Of a stretch of 38,060 nt of DNA, positions 1 through 5,725 are shown piece by piece (position 1 is the stretch's first letter; each line of letters opens with the position of its first letter). A program made the position numbers and the translations under genes. The DNA comes from a virus. Location of the stretch: the IMG/VR virus record IMGVR_UViG_3300037137_001291, positions 1 to 38,060 of that record. One strand, written 5' to 3'. Below the pieces are notes generated by a model. That model did no database searches and had not been told where the DNA came from. It saw nothing but the letters and a program-made list of their open reading frames with translations.

Positions 1-546
1 ACCGGGAAGATGGCGCCCGAACACAAGCGCCTCGCGCGGTACGGGACGATGGGCCTCGAAGACATCGTGACGCTTCCGGTCGCGGATCTCACTACGGAGA
101 CAGCTCACCTCTATCTGTGGGTTCCGAACGCCCTGCTTCCGGAGGGCCTGCGCGTGCTGCAGGCATGGGGCTTCGAGTACAAGACCAACATCGTGTGGCA
201 CAAGGTCCGCAAGGATGGCGGACCAGACGGCCGAGGGGTTGGCTTCTACTTCCGCAACACGACCGAACTGGTGCTGTTCGGCATCAGAGGCAAGAACGCT
301 CGCACGCTTGCGCCCGGCCGGCGGCAGGTCAACATTCTCAGGACCATGAAGCGGGAGCATTCCCGCAAGCCGGACGAGCTGTACCAGCTCATCGAGGAGT
401 GCAGCTCGGGGCCCTACCTAGAACTATTCGCCAGAGGAGCGCGCAAGGGCTGGGCGGCATGGGGGAATCAGGCGGAAGACTACTACCCGTCGTGGGCGAC
501 GTATTCGAATCACTCACAGGCTGGGCTGCCGGCCGCCGACGCTTGA
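1..546 (+). CDS. MT-A70 family adenine methyltransferase, 5' end outside window
   Basis: The frame is open to the window edge, so this is the C-terminal 181 residues of a longer protein. It matches the second half of MT-A70-type N6-adenine methyltransferases: a short 'TMGLEDIVTLPV' stretch that normally follows the catalytic DPPW motif, then 'LYLWVPNALL', 'WGFEYKTNIVWHK', 'GVGFYFRNTTELVLFG' and, near the end, 'PYLELFARGARKGWAAWGN'. The DPPW motif should lie just upstream of base 1 and cannot be confirmed. Phage enzymes of this family methylate the phage DNA, protecting it from host restriction. It is separated from the early operon by the convergent nuclease/repressor pair. The family assignment is strong; the target site is unknown. 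Confidence 0.9.
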   Translation, partial: TGKMAPEHKRLARYGTMGLEDIVTLPVADLTTETAHLYLWVPNALLPEGLRVLQAWGFEYKTNIVWHKVRKDGGPDGRGVGFYFRNTTELVLFGIRGKNARTLAPGRRQVNILRTMKREHSRKPDELYQLIEECSSGPYLELFARGARKGWAAWGNQAEDYYPSWATYSNHSQAGLPAADA

Positions 547-609
547 CCCCTGTGGCAAGCCTACCGGAGTAACGCGATGACCGCCAGCATCGGCACCTCG
601 GCCAGCAGG

Positions 610-1320
610 TCATCCATTTAGACTTGACGCAGCAAAATACGCCAGCAGGTCCGGCAGCGCCTTGGACGTCAGATCCTCCGGTGCGTATCGCAGCACGCGC
701 CAGCCGGCCAAGGCGGCAAGGTTGTATTTTTCAATGTCGCGCTCGATGTTGACCGGGTGCGAATGAGCCCCGCCGGCGCCCGCCTTGCCGTACCCCCGCC
801 ACACCCCGCCCTCGACCTCAAGGCCAAGTTTGACCGTCGGCCAGGCATAGTCGAACCGGAAACGGCGCTTTTCGTCGAAACGGTATTCGGGCGACGGCAC
901 AGGAAGGCCCGCAGCGCGGCAAATGGCGACGAGTGGGGCGAGGGTAGCCTGACCCTTGCGAAAGGCTCGCCCAGCGCCGGGTTTGCCTTTTTCCTTGGAC
1001 TTGGGAGCCCCCGCCACCGACGACGGCCGGGGAAGGCGACCGTTCGAGCTGTCGATTGGGGGGCGAAGGGTGAGCGAGCCGGACGCTATGCCGACCCTCC
1101 TGTTTCCGTGTTCGCCGTTTTCCGTCAGTGCCACGGTCGACAGTGGACCCGCACCCTCATCTGTCCGGCTTGACTCCGGGAGCCCGGCGAAGGCCCGCGC
1201 GGACCCGCCGCGCATCGGTTCGATGACATCCCACGCTTTGTTGATTGCCTCATCACGCCGCCGCTTGTCCTGATCCTCGGCCAACTTCGCCGCCCACGCT
1301 CGAGGAAAGCGACCGCTCAC
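610..1320 (-). CDS. PD-(D/E)XK nuclease-like protein (Vsr/DUF559-like C-terminal domain)
   Basis: This gives 236 residues from a GTG start whose last two bases belong to the TGA of the upstream HTH gene (GTGA overlap). An upstream in-frame extension exists but would read through the HTH gene's repeats and is less likely. Residues 1-125 are charged, low-complexity and probably flexible. Residues about 126-230 look like a Vsr/DUF559-type endonuclease: 'FRFDYAW' with D157, 'LEVEGG' with E168 and E170, a His-rich loop, 'ERDIEKYN' with K198, and 'GWRVLRY'. Such single-domain phage nucleases act on DNA, but the substrate here is unknown. Coupling to a regulator gene suggests expression from the same leftward promoter. 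Confidence 0.75.
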   Translation of the reverse strand: MSGRFPRAWAAKLAEDQDKRRRDEAINKAWDVIEPMRGGSARAFAGLPESSRTDEGAGPLSTVALTENGEHGNRRVGIASGSLTLRPPIDSSNGRLPRPSSVAGAPKSKEKGKPGAGRAFRKGQATLAPLVAICRAAGLPVPSPEYRFDEKRRFRFDYAWPTVKLGLEVEGGVWRGYGKAGAGGAHSHPVNIERDIEKYNLAALAGWRVLRYAPEDLTSKALPDLLAYFAASSLNG

Positions 1321-1532
1321 ATCGCAGCCTTGGCAGTACCCTTGGCAGTACCCTTGGCAGTACCCTTCGCGGCACGCATCCTGCCGCGCGTCACTTGCTG
1401 AATCCATGCCTGCCGCGCTTCGCTGATCCCGGCCCGGCGCCAATGCGCCACAAGCTGCCGGGACACACCGAGTTTGCCGGCGATGGCCGTGTCCGAGTCG
1501 CCATAGCGGGAGACAAGATCATCGAATGTCAT
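1317..1532 (-). CDS. Small helix-turn-helix regulator (Cro/CI-like)
   Basis: A 71-residue protein with a classic helix-turn-helix at residues about 14-34 ('DTAIAGKLGVSRQLVAHWR'), as in Cro/CI-type phage regulators, followed by a short basic region. The C-terminus is unusual: three in-frame copies of GTAK encoded by a perfect 12-bp tandem repeat. There is no peptidase or oligomerisation domain, so it resembles Cro or a minimal repressor more than a LexA-like CI. It starts 6 bp after a near-consensus -10 box, so its mRNA is probably leaderless, as for lambda cI from PRM. It likely binds the direct repeats in the divergent region and controls the rightward early operon. Whether it acts as repressor or Cro is not decided by the sequence. 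Confidence 0.8.
   Translation of the reverse strand: MTFDDLVSRYGDSDTAIAGKLGVSRQLVAHWRRAGISEARQAWIQQVTRGRMRAAKGTAKGTAKGTAKAAM
1330..1365. repeat. Three perfect 12-bp tandem repeats inside the HTH gene
   Basis: The unit TTGGCAGTACCC (+ strand) occurs three times head to tail. The period is a multiple of three, so copy number changes would only add or remove a four-residue GTAK block at the C-terminus of the regulator. Slippage at this locus would therefore alter the basic tail without breaking the gene. Confidence 0.95.
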
Positions 1533-1538
1533 GCGCGA

Positions 1539-1567
1539 ATTCTAGCCCACGAAAAGCGGCTTGTCAA
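1539..1567 (-). promoter_or_regulatory. Leftward sigma70 promoter for the HTH/nuclease pair
   Basis: On the (-) strand a perfect TTGACA (-35, bases 1567-1562) is followed by a 17-bp spacer and TAGAAT (-10, bases 1544-1539, 5 of 6 consensus bases). Only six bases (TCGCGC) separate the -10 from the ATG at 1532. Transcription would begin at or next to the A of the ATG, giving a leaderless message without a Shine-Dalgarno site. This is the best promoter in the window by inspection. Confidence 0.85.
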
Positions 1568-1601
1568 ATAGTTAGCGGGACCACTTGCAAATACTTTGCG
1601 G
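1560..1601. promoter_or_regulatory. Two direct-repeat operator candidates over both -35 boxes
   Basis: Bases 1560-1578 (CTTGTCAAATAGTTAGCGG) and 1584-1601 (CTTGCAAATACTTTGCGG) are clearly related copies spaced 24 bp apart, differing by a 1-bp indel and three substitutions. The first includes the leftward -35 element and the second the rightward -35 element. Position and repetition make them the most likely binding sites for the adjacent HTH regulator. Binding at either site would cover one promoter, allowing a bistable switch; this is inference. Confidence 0.65.
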
Positions 1602-1613
1602 CGCGAGTACGAT
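1585..1613 (+). promoter_or_regulatory. Rightward early promoter candidate
   Basis: TTGCAA (1585-1590) and TACGAT (1608-1613) are separated by exactly 17 bp; each hexamer matches the sigma70 consensus at 4 of 6 positions. The in-frame GTG at 1620 begins seven bases after the -10, the same geometry as the leftward promoter, so the first early gene may also have a leaderless message. The weaker boxes make this less certain than the leftward promoter, but the position at the head of a 9-kb operon supports it. Confidence 0.55.
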
Positions 1614-1619
1614 TCAGTG

Positions 1620-1805
1620 GTGATCCACCTGAACGACGTTCGCCGCTATTTGCCGGCACATCCCGAGTGGGCGCGGGACTGCATCCCGTTCTGCGATTGC
1701 GCTGGCGATGGGAGCGAGGATGCCTATACATTCGAGTGCAGCGAAGTCACCTGCCCCAATTGTCTAGCAGAAATGGAGGGAACAAACGATGACAGATCCG
1801 CTTGA
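1620..1805 (+). CDS. Small cysteine-rich protein, first gene of the early operon
   Basis: A 61-residue protein read from the GTG at 1620, chosen because it sits where transcription should start; GTG at 1617 and TTG at 1596 are in-frame alternatives. No Shine-Dalgarno site is visible before any of them. It has five cysteines in the arrangement CIPFCDC, C and CPNC, which suggests a small zinc-binding fold. The 3' end overlaps the next gene by 17 bp. I do not recognise the family; a role as an early regulator or host-takeover protein is only a guess from position. Confidence 0.6.
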   Translation: MIHLNDVRRYLPAHPEWARDCIPFCDCAGDGSEDAYTFECSEVTCPNCLAEMEGTNDDRSA

Positions 1806-1998
1806 TCTGATCCGCGCCGATCCGGGCGTGAGCGATGCGTTCAAGGCTGCGCTGACGCCGACGGTGCGCGAGGTCTGCCCGGTATGCGAGGGGCGCGGCG
1901 AAACAGGTATTATCGCCGGCAACCTCGACATTGTGTCCACGTCGCGTTGCATGACCTGCGCCGGTCGCGGCTACATCCTGACCGAGCGTGCGCCATGA
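1789..1998 (+). CDS. Small DnaJ-like zinc-finger protein
   Basis: This 69-residue protein has two CxxCxGxG motifs, 'CPVCEGRG' and 'CMTCAGRG', the hallmark of half of a DnaJ-type zinc-finger domain, without any J domain. Such mini zinc-ribbon proteins are common in phage early regions and have no assigned function. A Shine-Dalgarno-like GGAGGG lies upstream of the ATG. Its stop overlaps the start of the next gene as ATGA. Confidence 0.75.
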   Translation: MTDPLDLIRADPGVSDAFKAALTPTVREVCPVCEGRGETGIIAGNLDIVSTSRCMTCAGRGYILTERAP

Positions 1999-2138
1999 GT
2001 CCCTACGACATCCGCCGCCGGCTGTGGCTGCGTTACCTGCCAGACTTGCGCATCCCCGAGGAACGGATCGGCGATGTCTACGTGCTCGCGGTCGTGCTGA
2101 TCGCGATTGTGCTGATGGCGTGCGAAGTGCTGACATGA
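1995..2138 (+). CDS. 47-residue single-span membrane protein
   Basis: Start ATG overlaps the previous stop (ATGA) and the end overlaps the following start in the same way, which strongly supports this small frame. The N-terminal half is basic and hydrophilic (several Arg); residues about 27-45 ('VYVLAVVLIAIVLMACEVL') form one hydrophobic segment. Positive-inside reasoning places the N-terminus in the cytoplasm. Family and role are unknown; the early position argues against a simple lysis holin. Confidence 0.65.
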   Translation: MSPYDIRRRLWLRYLPDLRIPEERIGDVYVLAVVLIAIVLMACEVLT

Positions 2139-3031
2139 TTATCGCCTATCATTTCGTCGGCGCAACGCTGCGCGATGGCTCATCCGTTCCTGCTGACGGC
2201 GCATGGCTGGATTATCCCGGTCGCTGCGTCATCTGCGAATCCGGTCTACACGCGAGCTTGCATCCGTTCGATGCGCTGGAATACGTTCCCGGTGAGACAT
2301 TGTGTCTGGTCGAATGCGATGGAATCGAAGACCGACAAACCGACAAGCTCGTTTGTCATCGCCGCCGCATTATTGTTCGATTCGATGCAACCGAATTGCT
2401 ACGGGATATGTCGCGCTGGGCCGCGCTGCAAGTAATTCATCTGTGGGATGCGCCGCAGGTTGCCCGCGAGTATTTGGAGACAGGCAACGAAAAATTGCGG
2501 GCCGCCGCACGGGACGTCGCATGGGCCGCCGCACGGGACGTCGCATGGGACGCCGCATGGGACGCCGCATGGGCCGCCGCACAGGCCGTCGCAGGGGCCG
2601 CCGCAGGGGCCGCCGCAGGGGCCGCCGCATGGGCCGCCGCAGGGGCCGCCGCACGGGACGCCGCAGGGGCCGCCGCAGGGGCCGCCGCATGGGCCGTCGC
2701 AGGGGCCGCCGCAGGGGCCGCCGCAGGGGCCGCCGCATGGGCCGCCGCACGGGACGCCGCACGGGACGTCGCATGGGCCGCCGCAGGGGCCGCCGCATGG
2801 GACGCCGCATGGGACGTCGCAGGGGCCGCCGCAGGGGCCGCCGCAGGGGCCGCCGCATGGGCCGCCGCAGGGGCCGCCGCACGGGACGTCGCATGGGACG
2901 CCGCATGGGCCGCCGCATGGGCCGCCGCACGGGCCGCCGCACGGGACGCTCAAAAAAACATGTTCCTTGATGCGGTCGAAAACGAATTCATCGCGCTCGG
3001 CTTCGATCCGCGCACGGGAGAGCGCATATGA
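2135..3031 (+). CDS. Phage protein with N-terminal conserved domain and 37 tetrapeptide repeats
   Basis: A 298-residue protein starting at the ATG that overlaps the previous stop; longer in-frame starts would run over the membrane-protein gene. Residues 1-122 resemble a phage-associated domain of unknown function (possibly DUF7666-like): 'GLHASLHPFDALEYVPGE', 'RRRIIVRFDATELL', 'WAALQVIHLWD' and 'REYLETGNEKLR'. Residues 123-270 are 37 copies of [A/D][A/V]A[W/G/R], predicted to be one very long Ala-rich helix. A normal tail ('NMFLDAVENEFIALGF') follows. Other phage members of this type also end in alanine-rich WAAARDAAR-like stretches (recalled). The function is unknown; a rod-like spacer or membrane/protein binding helix is possible. 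Confidence 0.75.
   Translation: MIIAYHFVGATLRDGSSVPADGAWLDYPGRCVICESGLHASLHPFDALEYVPGETLCLVECDGIEDRQTDKLVCHRRRIIVRFDATELLRDMSRWAALQVIHLWDAPQVAREYLETGNEKLRAAARDVAWAAARDVAWDAAWDAAWAAAQAVAGAAAGAAAGAAAWAAAGAAARDAAGAAAGAAAWAVAGAAAGAAAGAAAWAAARDAARDVAWAAAGAAAWDAAWDVAGAAAGAAAGAAAWAAAGAAARDVAWDAAWAAAWAAARAAARDAQKNMFLDAVENEFIALGFDPRTGERI
2501..2944 (+). repeat. 37-copy 12-bp tandem repeat (444 bp)
   Basis: The unit is G(C/A)C G(C/T)C GCA (T/G/C)GG read in frame. Variation occurs at only four of twelve positions, and all observed variants change the residue: A/D, A/V, W/G/R and a single Q. Third codon positions never vary. Final residues are 14 W, 14 G, 8 R and 1 Q. Glycine is always followed by A (14 of 14) and arginine nearly always by D (7 of 8). 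Longer blocks recur, with the series VAG-AAAG-AAAG-AAAW starting at about 2585, 2693 and 2813. The array leaves several other frames open on both strands. Confidence 0.98.
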
Positions 3032-3063
3032 GCCTCTACACACATGGAGGCGGTCCAGGATGA
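3028..3063 (+). CDS. 11-codon mini-ORF bridging two genes
   Basis: MSLYTHGGGPG. The ATG overlaps the stop of the repeat protein (ATGA) and its own TGA overlaps the next start (ATGA). It also contains the GGAGG that serves as ribosome binding site for the downstream gene. It is probably a translational bridge rather than a functional peptide; short length makes it uncertain. Confidence 0.35.
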   Translation: MSLYTHGGGPG

Positions 3064-3251
3064 AGCCCCTGCTATCGGTCCCGGTGAAGCGCGGCAAGAC
3101 GGTCGCGGAGTGGGAGCCGTCCGAGCATCACCTGACCGACGAGGGCCGCGATGCGTTCCGCGACCGCCAGCGGCAGAGGATGGCCGAGGCAGAGGCGGCG
3201 CGGGCCGATACCAGCGCCAAGGTGCGCACGATCAAGCGGGGGAAGGCATGA
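3060..3251 (+). CDS. Small hypothetical protein, helical, 63 aa
   Basis: The start ATG at 3060 is preceded by GGAGG about 10 bp upstream. The protein is highly charged: a basic N-terminal segment ('VPVKRGKTVAEW'), then a long predicted helix rich in Arg, Glu and Ala ('DRQRQRMAEAEAARAD'), and a basic end. It ends in an ATGA overlap with the next gene. No family is recognised. Starts further upstream in this frame run through the 12-bp repeat array and are shadows. Confidence 0.6.
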   Translation: MKPLLSVPVKRGKTVAEWEPSEHHLTDEGRDAFRDRQRQRMAEAEAARADTSAKVRTIKRGKA

Positions 3252-3391
3252 GCAAACGCAAGCAGACGACGCGGGGCCAACGCAAACACGGGCCGCGCAC
3301 CAAGGATGGCGCACGCCGTGGCGACAAAGCCGCTTTTGGCAATACGCAATGGATGCGCCGCTACCGCGACCGCTATCAGGCGGCAGCATGA
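3248..3391 (+). CDS. Small basic protein, 47 aa
   Basis: A very basic peptide (Lys/Arg about one third of residues: 'SKRKQTTRGQRKHGPRTKDGARR') ending in 'MRRYRDRYQAAA'. ATGA overlaps at both ends place it in the coupled series of small early genes. The composition suggests nucleic-acid binding, but no motif or family is recognised. Confidence 0.6.
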   Translation: MSKRKQTTRGQRKHGPRTKDGARRGDKAAFGNTQWMRRYRDRYQAAA

Positions 3392-3561
3392 CTCTGCCCG
3401 CGCTGTGGTGCCGCGTCGTCGGCCATCGCTGGGGCCGGTGGCGCAAGGTGAAGCCTCCGACAGGCAGTCCCGGCGAATTCATCGAGGTCGACAAGTATAG
3501 GCAACCGATCACCGAAAAGCGCCGCTGCAAACGGTGCGGCCAGACGGAGGCGCGGACATGA
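3388..3561 (+). CDS. Small zinc-finger-like protein, 57 aa
   Basis: A Cys/His-containing small protein: 'CRVVGHRW' near the N-terminus and 'CKRCGQTEART' at the C-terminus form a plausible C-H/C-C zinc site. The arrangement is typical of small phage proteins annotated only as hypothetical. Both junctions are ATGA overlaps, and the next gene downstream is the ERF annealase. Confidence 0.65.
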   Translation: MTLPALWCRVVGHRWGRWRKVKPPTGSPGEFIEVDKYRQPITEKRRCKRCGQTEART

Positions 3562-4202
3562 GCGACGGCGGCATCCAATCGAGGAAGGGCATGAACATCT
3601 ATCAGCGCGTGCAGCAAGTAATGCAAGAGGTCGCCTATGTCCGCAAGGATAAGGCGGTAGAAAACTACATGGCCGTTACGCATGACATGGTTACTGCCGT
3701 TACACGCCCGTCGTTCGTGAAAGCCGGAATTGTCATGCAGCCGCGCGTGATCTCCGCTGCCACCATCGACACAGGGCGCAAGTCATCGAAAGGCAATGTC
3801 GCGTGGCGATACGAGGGCCGATTCGAGGTTGATTTCGTAAACATAGACGAGCCGACCGACCGCATTACGATTTGCGTTGACGCCCATGCGGACGACTACG
3901 GCGACAAAGCGCCAGGGAAGGCGCTCTCCTACGCCACGAAAAGCGCGGTGCTGAAACTTCTAATGCTGGAAACTGGCGAAAATGACGAAGGGCGAATCGC
4001 CCCGGAATCGCCGCCGCTGACCGACGAGGAAGAAAAGGCCCTGCTAGTATTGCGGGCCGCATCGCTTGAAGGCACAGTCGCGCTGCAAACGGCGTGGACG
4101 GAAGTTGGAAAACCGATGCGGCAGGCTTTGGCGAATCACATTCTGTCGTTGAAGCAAGCCGCCGCGAAGGTCGATCATCCGGAGGCGCAAGATGCCGCTT
4201 GA
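3558..4202 (+). CDS. erf: ERF-family single-strand annealing protein
   Basis: At 214 residues it is near the usual ERF length. The start is the ATG overlapping the previous stop. Key family features are 'NIYQRVQQVMQEVAYVRKD' near the N-terminus, the beta-rich middle, and the signature 'DKAPGKALSYATKSAVLKLL' followed by 'ETGEND'. ERF proteins bind single-stranded DNA and anneal complementary strands during phage recombination and genome circularisation. The next gene is a YqaJ-like exonuclease, the usual partner that makes the 3' overhangs, so the two form a Red-like recombination pair. The C-terminal 60 residues are Ala-rich and probably helical or flexible. Confidence 0.9.
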   Translation: MSDGGIQSRKGMNIYQRVQQVMQEVAYVRKDKAVENYMAVTHDMVTAVTRPSFVKAGIVMQPRVISAATIDTGRKSSKGNVAWRYEGRFEVDFVNIDEPTDRITICVDAHADDYGDKAPGKALSYATKSAVLKLLMLETGENDEGRIAPESPPLTDEEEKALLVLRAASLEGTVALQTAWTEVGKPMRQALANHILSLKQAAAKVDHPEAQDAA

Positions 4203-4815
4203 AGGCGAAGCTCTCGGGCATTGGCTTGCGGCTAGGGCCGGGAAACTGACCGGCTCGCGCATGGCCGTTGCCATGTCATATAAGAAGAACGGCGAACCTA
4301 CCGCCGAGCGGTCAAACCTGATGCGCGAATTGCTCGCGGAGAGGCTGACCGGCCAAAGCACGCGGCATTACGTCAATCCGGCGATGCAATGGGGGCTGGA
4401 CACCGAGGCCGAAGCCAAGGCGGCATACGAAGCAGAAACCGGAGAATTCATAGCGGACTGCGGCTATTACGACCATCCACGCATTGACCTATTCGGCGCG
4501 ACGCCTGACGGCCTGTTGTCGCATGATGGAGTGCTTGAAATCAAATGTCCGACGACCGCGACGTTTGTTGATTGGGTTATGGTCGGACAGATTCCGCAAG
4601 AACATAAACCGCAGATGATCGTTGAGATACTTTGCACCGGAAGGAAATGGTGCGAGTTCGTCGCCTTTGATCCGAGAATGCAGAAGGCATCGCCGCTATT
4701 TATCCGGCGTTTTGTGCCTACTGCGGAGGAAATCGCCGCCGTCGAAGCGGAAGCGGTCAAGTTTCTAGGCGAGTTGGACGCGCTCTTCGATTCCTTTGTG
4801 GCGACTGCGGCATGA
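4192..4815 (+). CDS. YqaJ-like viral recombinase/exonuclease
   Basis: A 207-residue protein of the lambda-exonuclease-like PD-(D/E)XK group. It shows 'GKLTGSRMAVAM' at the start, 'MQWGLDTEAEAKAAYEAETG', then the catalytic core 'FGATPDGLLS' (Asp) and 'VLEIKCPTTATFVDW' (Glu-x-Lys). 'HKPQMIVEILCTGRKWCEFVAF' is the usual Gln-containing motif of the family. A strong GGAGG precedes the ATG, which lies 11 bp inside the ERF gene. It should resect double-stranded ends 5'-3' and hand single strands to the ERF protein. Confidence 0.92.
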   Translation: MPLEGEALGHWLAARAGKLTGSRMAVAMSYKKNGEPTAERSNLMRELLAERLTGQSTRHYVNPAMQWGLDTEAEAKAAYEAETGEFIADCGYYDHPRIDLFGATPDGLLSHDGVLEIKCPTTATFVDWVMVGQIPQEHKPQMIVEILCTGRKWCEFVAFDPRMQKASPLFIRRFVPTAEEIAAVEAEAVKFLGELDALFDSFVATAA

Positions 4816-5075
4816 GCAACGCAGGCAAGCGCTGGATGGGCAAGGTCGCGGCGCTGCCGTGCTGCATCTGCGGGGCCACGCCGGTACAAGTGCATCACAT
4901 CCGCGAGGGCCAAGGGGCGAGTCAACGGGCGCAGGATACGCTCACGATTCCATTGTGCCCCGATCACCACCAAGGCGCCAATGGCATTCACGGGCTGGGC
5001 CGCAAGGGCTTCTATGCGCGGTACAATCGCGACGAATTGGACTATCTGGCCGACACGATAGAGGCGCTCGCGTGA
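4812..5075 (+). CDS. Ref-like HNH protein
   Basis: An 87-residue zinc-containing HNH-type protein: 'CCICG' then 'VHHIREG', and 'IPLCPDHHQG' followed by 'GIHGLGRKGFYARY'. This order matches the C-terminal nuclease domain of P1 Ref (RecA-dependent nuclease) and related short phage proteins found beside recombination genes. It probably acts on recombination intermediates produced by the two preceding genes. Starts with an ATGA overlap and ends with a GTGA overlap. Confidence 0.8.
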   Translation: MSNAGKRWMGKVAALPCCICGATPVQVHHIREGQGASQRAQDTLTIPLCPDHHQGANGIHGLGRKGFYARYNRDELDYLADTIEALA

Positions 5076-5254
5076 GCCTCTCGCCGCGCCAGGAGGAAGT
5101 CGCCGCGTTGATGGCTCTTGGCCTAACGAACCGCCAGATTGCGGCGCAGTTGGGCATTGCGTATGCGACGGTCAAGGTACACGCGAGCGCGATCTACGCG
5201 CGGCTGGGCGTCGCCACGCGGACGCAGGCCGCGCTTCGGCTGGCGCAATCGTGA
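5072..5254 (+). CDS. Stand-alone LuxR-type helix-turn-helix protein, 60 aa
   Basis: The GTG start overlaps the stop of the HNH gene; an ATG much further upstream lies in the exonuclease gene and is unlikely. The whole protein is one LuxR/GerE DNA-binding domain: 'LSPRQEEVAALMALGLTNRQ', 'IAAQLGIAYATVKVHASAIY' and 'ARLGVATRTQAALRL'. No sensor or receiver domain is attached. It may be a timing regulator for later early genes or the late operon; its targets cannot be seen here. Confidence 0.85.
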   Translation: MSLSPRQEEVAALMALGLTNRQIAAQLGIAYATVKVHASAIYARLGVATRTQAALRLAQS

Positions 5255-5267
5255 GCGGGGAGGGACG

Positions 5268-5495
5268 ATGACGACACTACGCGAACTTGCGCTGGCTGCG
5301 ACGCCGAAGAATGGGTACACGCTATCAGAGGTCGAAGCGTTGCAGGCGATGCAGCGCGCCCTCTCGCCCGAGCGCGTGCTGGCGATGCTGGACGTGATCG
5401 ACGAGGTGAAGATTCTCCAGCGGTACGACAACATGGAGAGCCGGACTAAGCTACGCGCCGCCCTAGCGCGGCTTGACGACATGGAGCGAGCATGA
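5268..5495 (+). CDS. Hypothetical helical protein, 75 aa
   Basis: Preceded by a good GGGGAGG ribosome binding site 7-8 bp upstream of the ATG, one of few early genes with a free intergenic gap before it. The protein is almost all predicted helix ('LSEVEALQAMQRAL', 'RVLAMLDVIDEVKILQ', 'TKLRAALARLDDMERA'), acidic and Leu/Ala-rich. Similar short helical proteins are common in phage early operons; no function is recognised. Confidence 0.65.
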   Translation: MTTLRELALAATPKNGYTLSEVEALQAMQRALSPERVLAMLDVIDEVKILQRYDNMESRTKLRAALARLDDMERA

Positions 5496-5725
5496 TCGAC
5501 AACAGCAAATTGGTGATCGGCAATGTGACATTCGGCCCAGCGCCGAAGACCGTGGTAACGGGCGGTCATACGCCAACGCCTGCTGCGCTCACCGAGCAGC
5601 GCGCGCGAGATCGTGCGCGGGAGGACAAGGATGACCCGCGACCTGACCGACGCCGAGTGCGATGCGCTTATTCTGCGAGCCTTGGAAATTGGCGATTCAG
5701 AATACCGCAAGCTAGTTGGCGATGA
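5492..5725 (+). CDS. Possible small protein overlapping the MazG-like gene
   Basis: The ATG overlaps the previous stop (ATGA), as for neighbouring genuine genes, and residues 1-45 look like ordinary protein ('NSKLVIGNVTFGPAPKTVV'). The last 95 bp overlap the MazG-like gene in another frame and read as Arg-rich sequence, which looks like a shadow. It could be a real gene with a long overlap, or the N-terminal part of a product joined to the next frame. Either way 5492-5630 has no other candidate. Confidence 0.4.
   Translation: MIDNSKLVIGNVTFGPAPKTVVTGGHTPTPAALTEQRARDRAREDKDDPRPDRRRVRCAYSASLGNWRFRIPQASWR

Noticed and set aside
577-621. 14-codon frame (MTASIGTSASRSSI) after the methyltransferase gene
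   Set aside because: It overlaps the end of the nuclease gene and has only a weak GGAG upstream; no conservation can be claimed.
2501-2944. Diversity-generating retroelement variable region
   Set aside because: No reverse transcriptase, template repeat or adenine-specific variation is visible; variable positions involve C/A, C/T and T/G/C.
2302-3097. Long open frames in other phases and on the opposite strand through the 12-bp array
   Set aside because: They arise because the repeat unit contains no stop codon in these phases; they lack ribosome binding sites and non-repeat conserved sequence.
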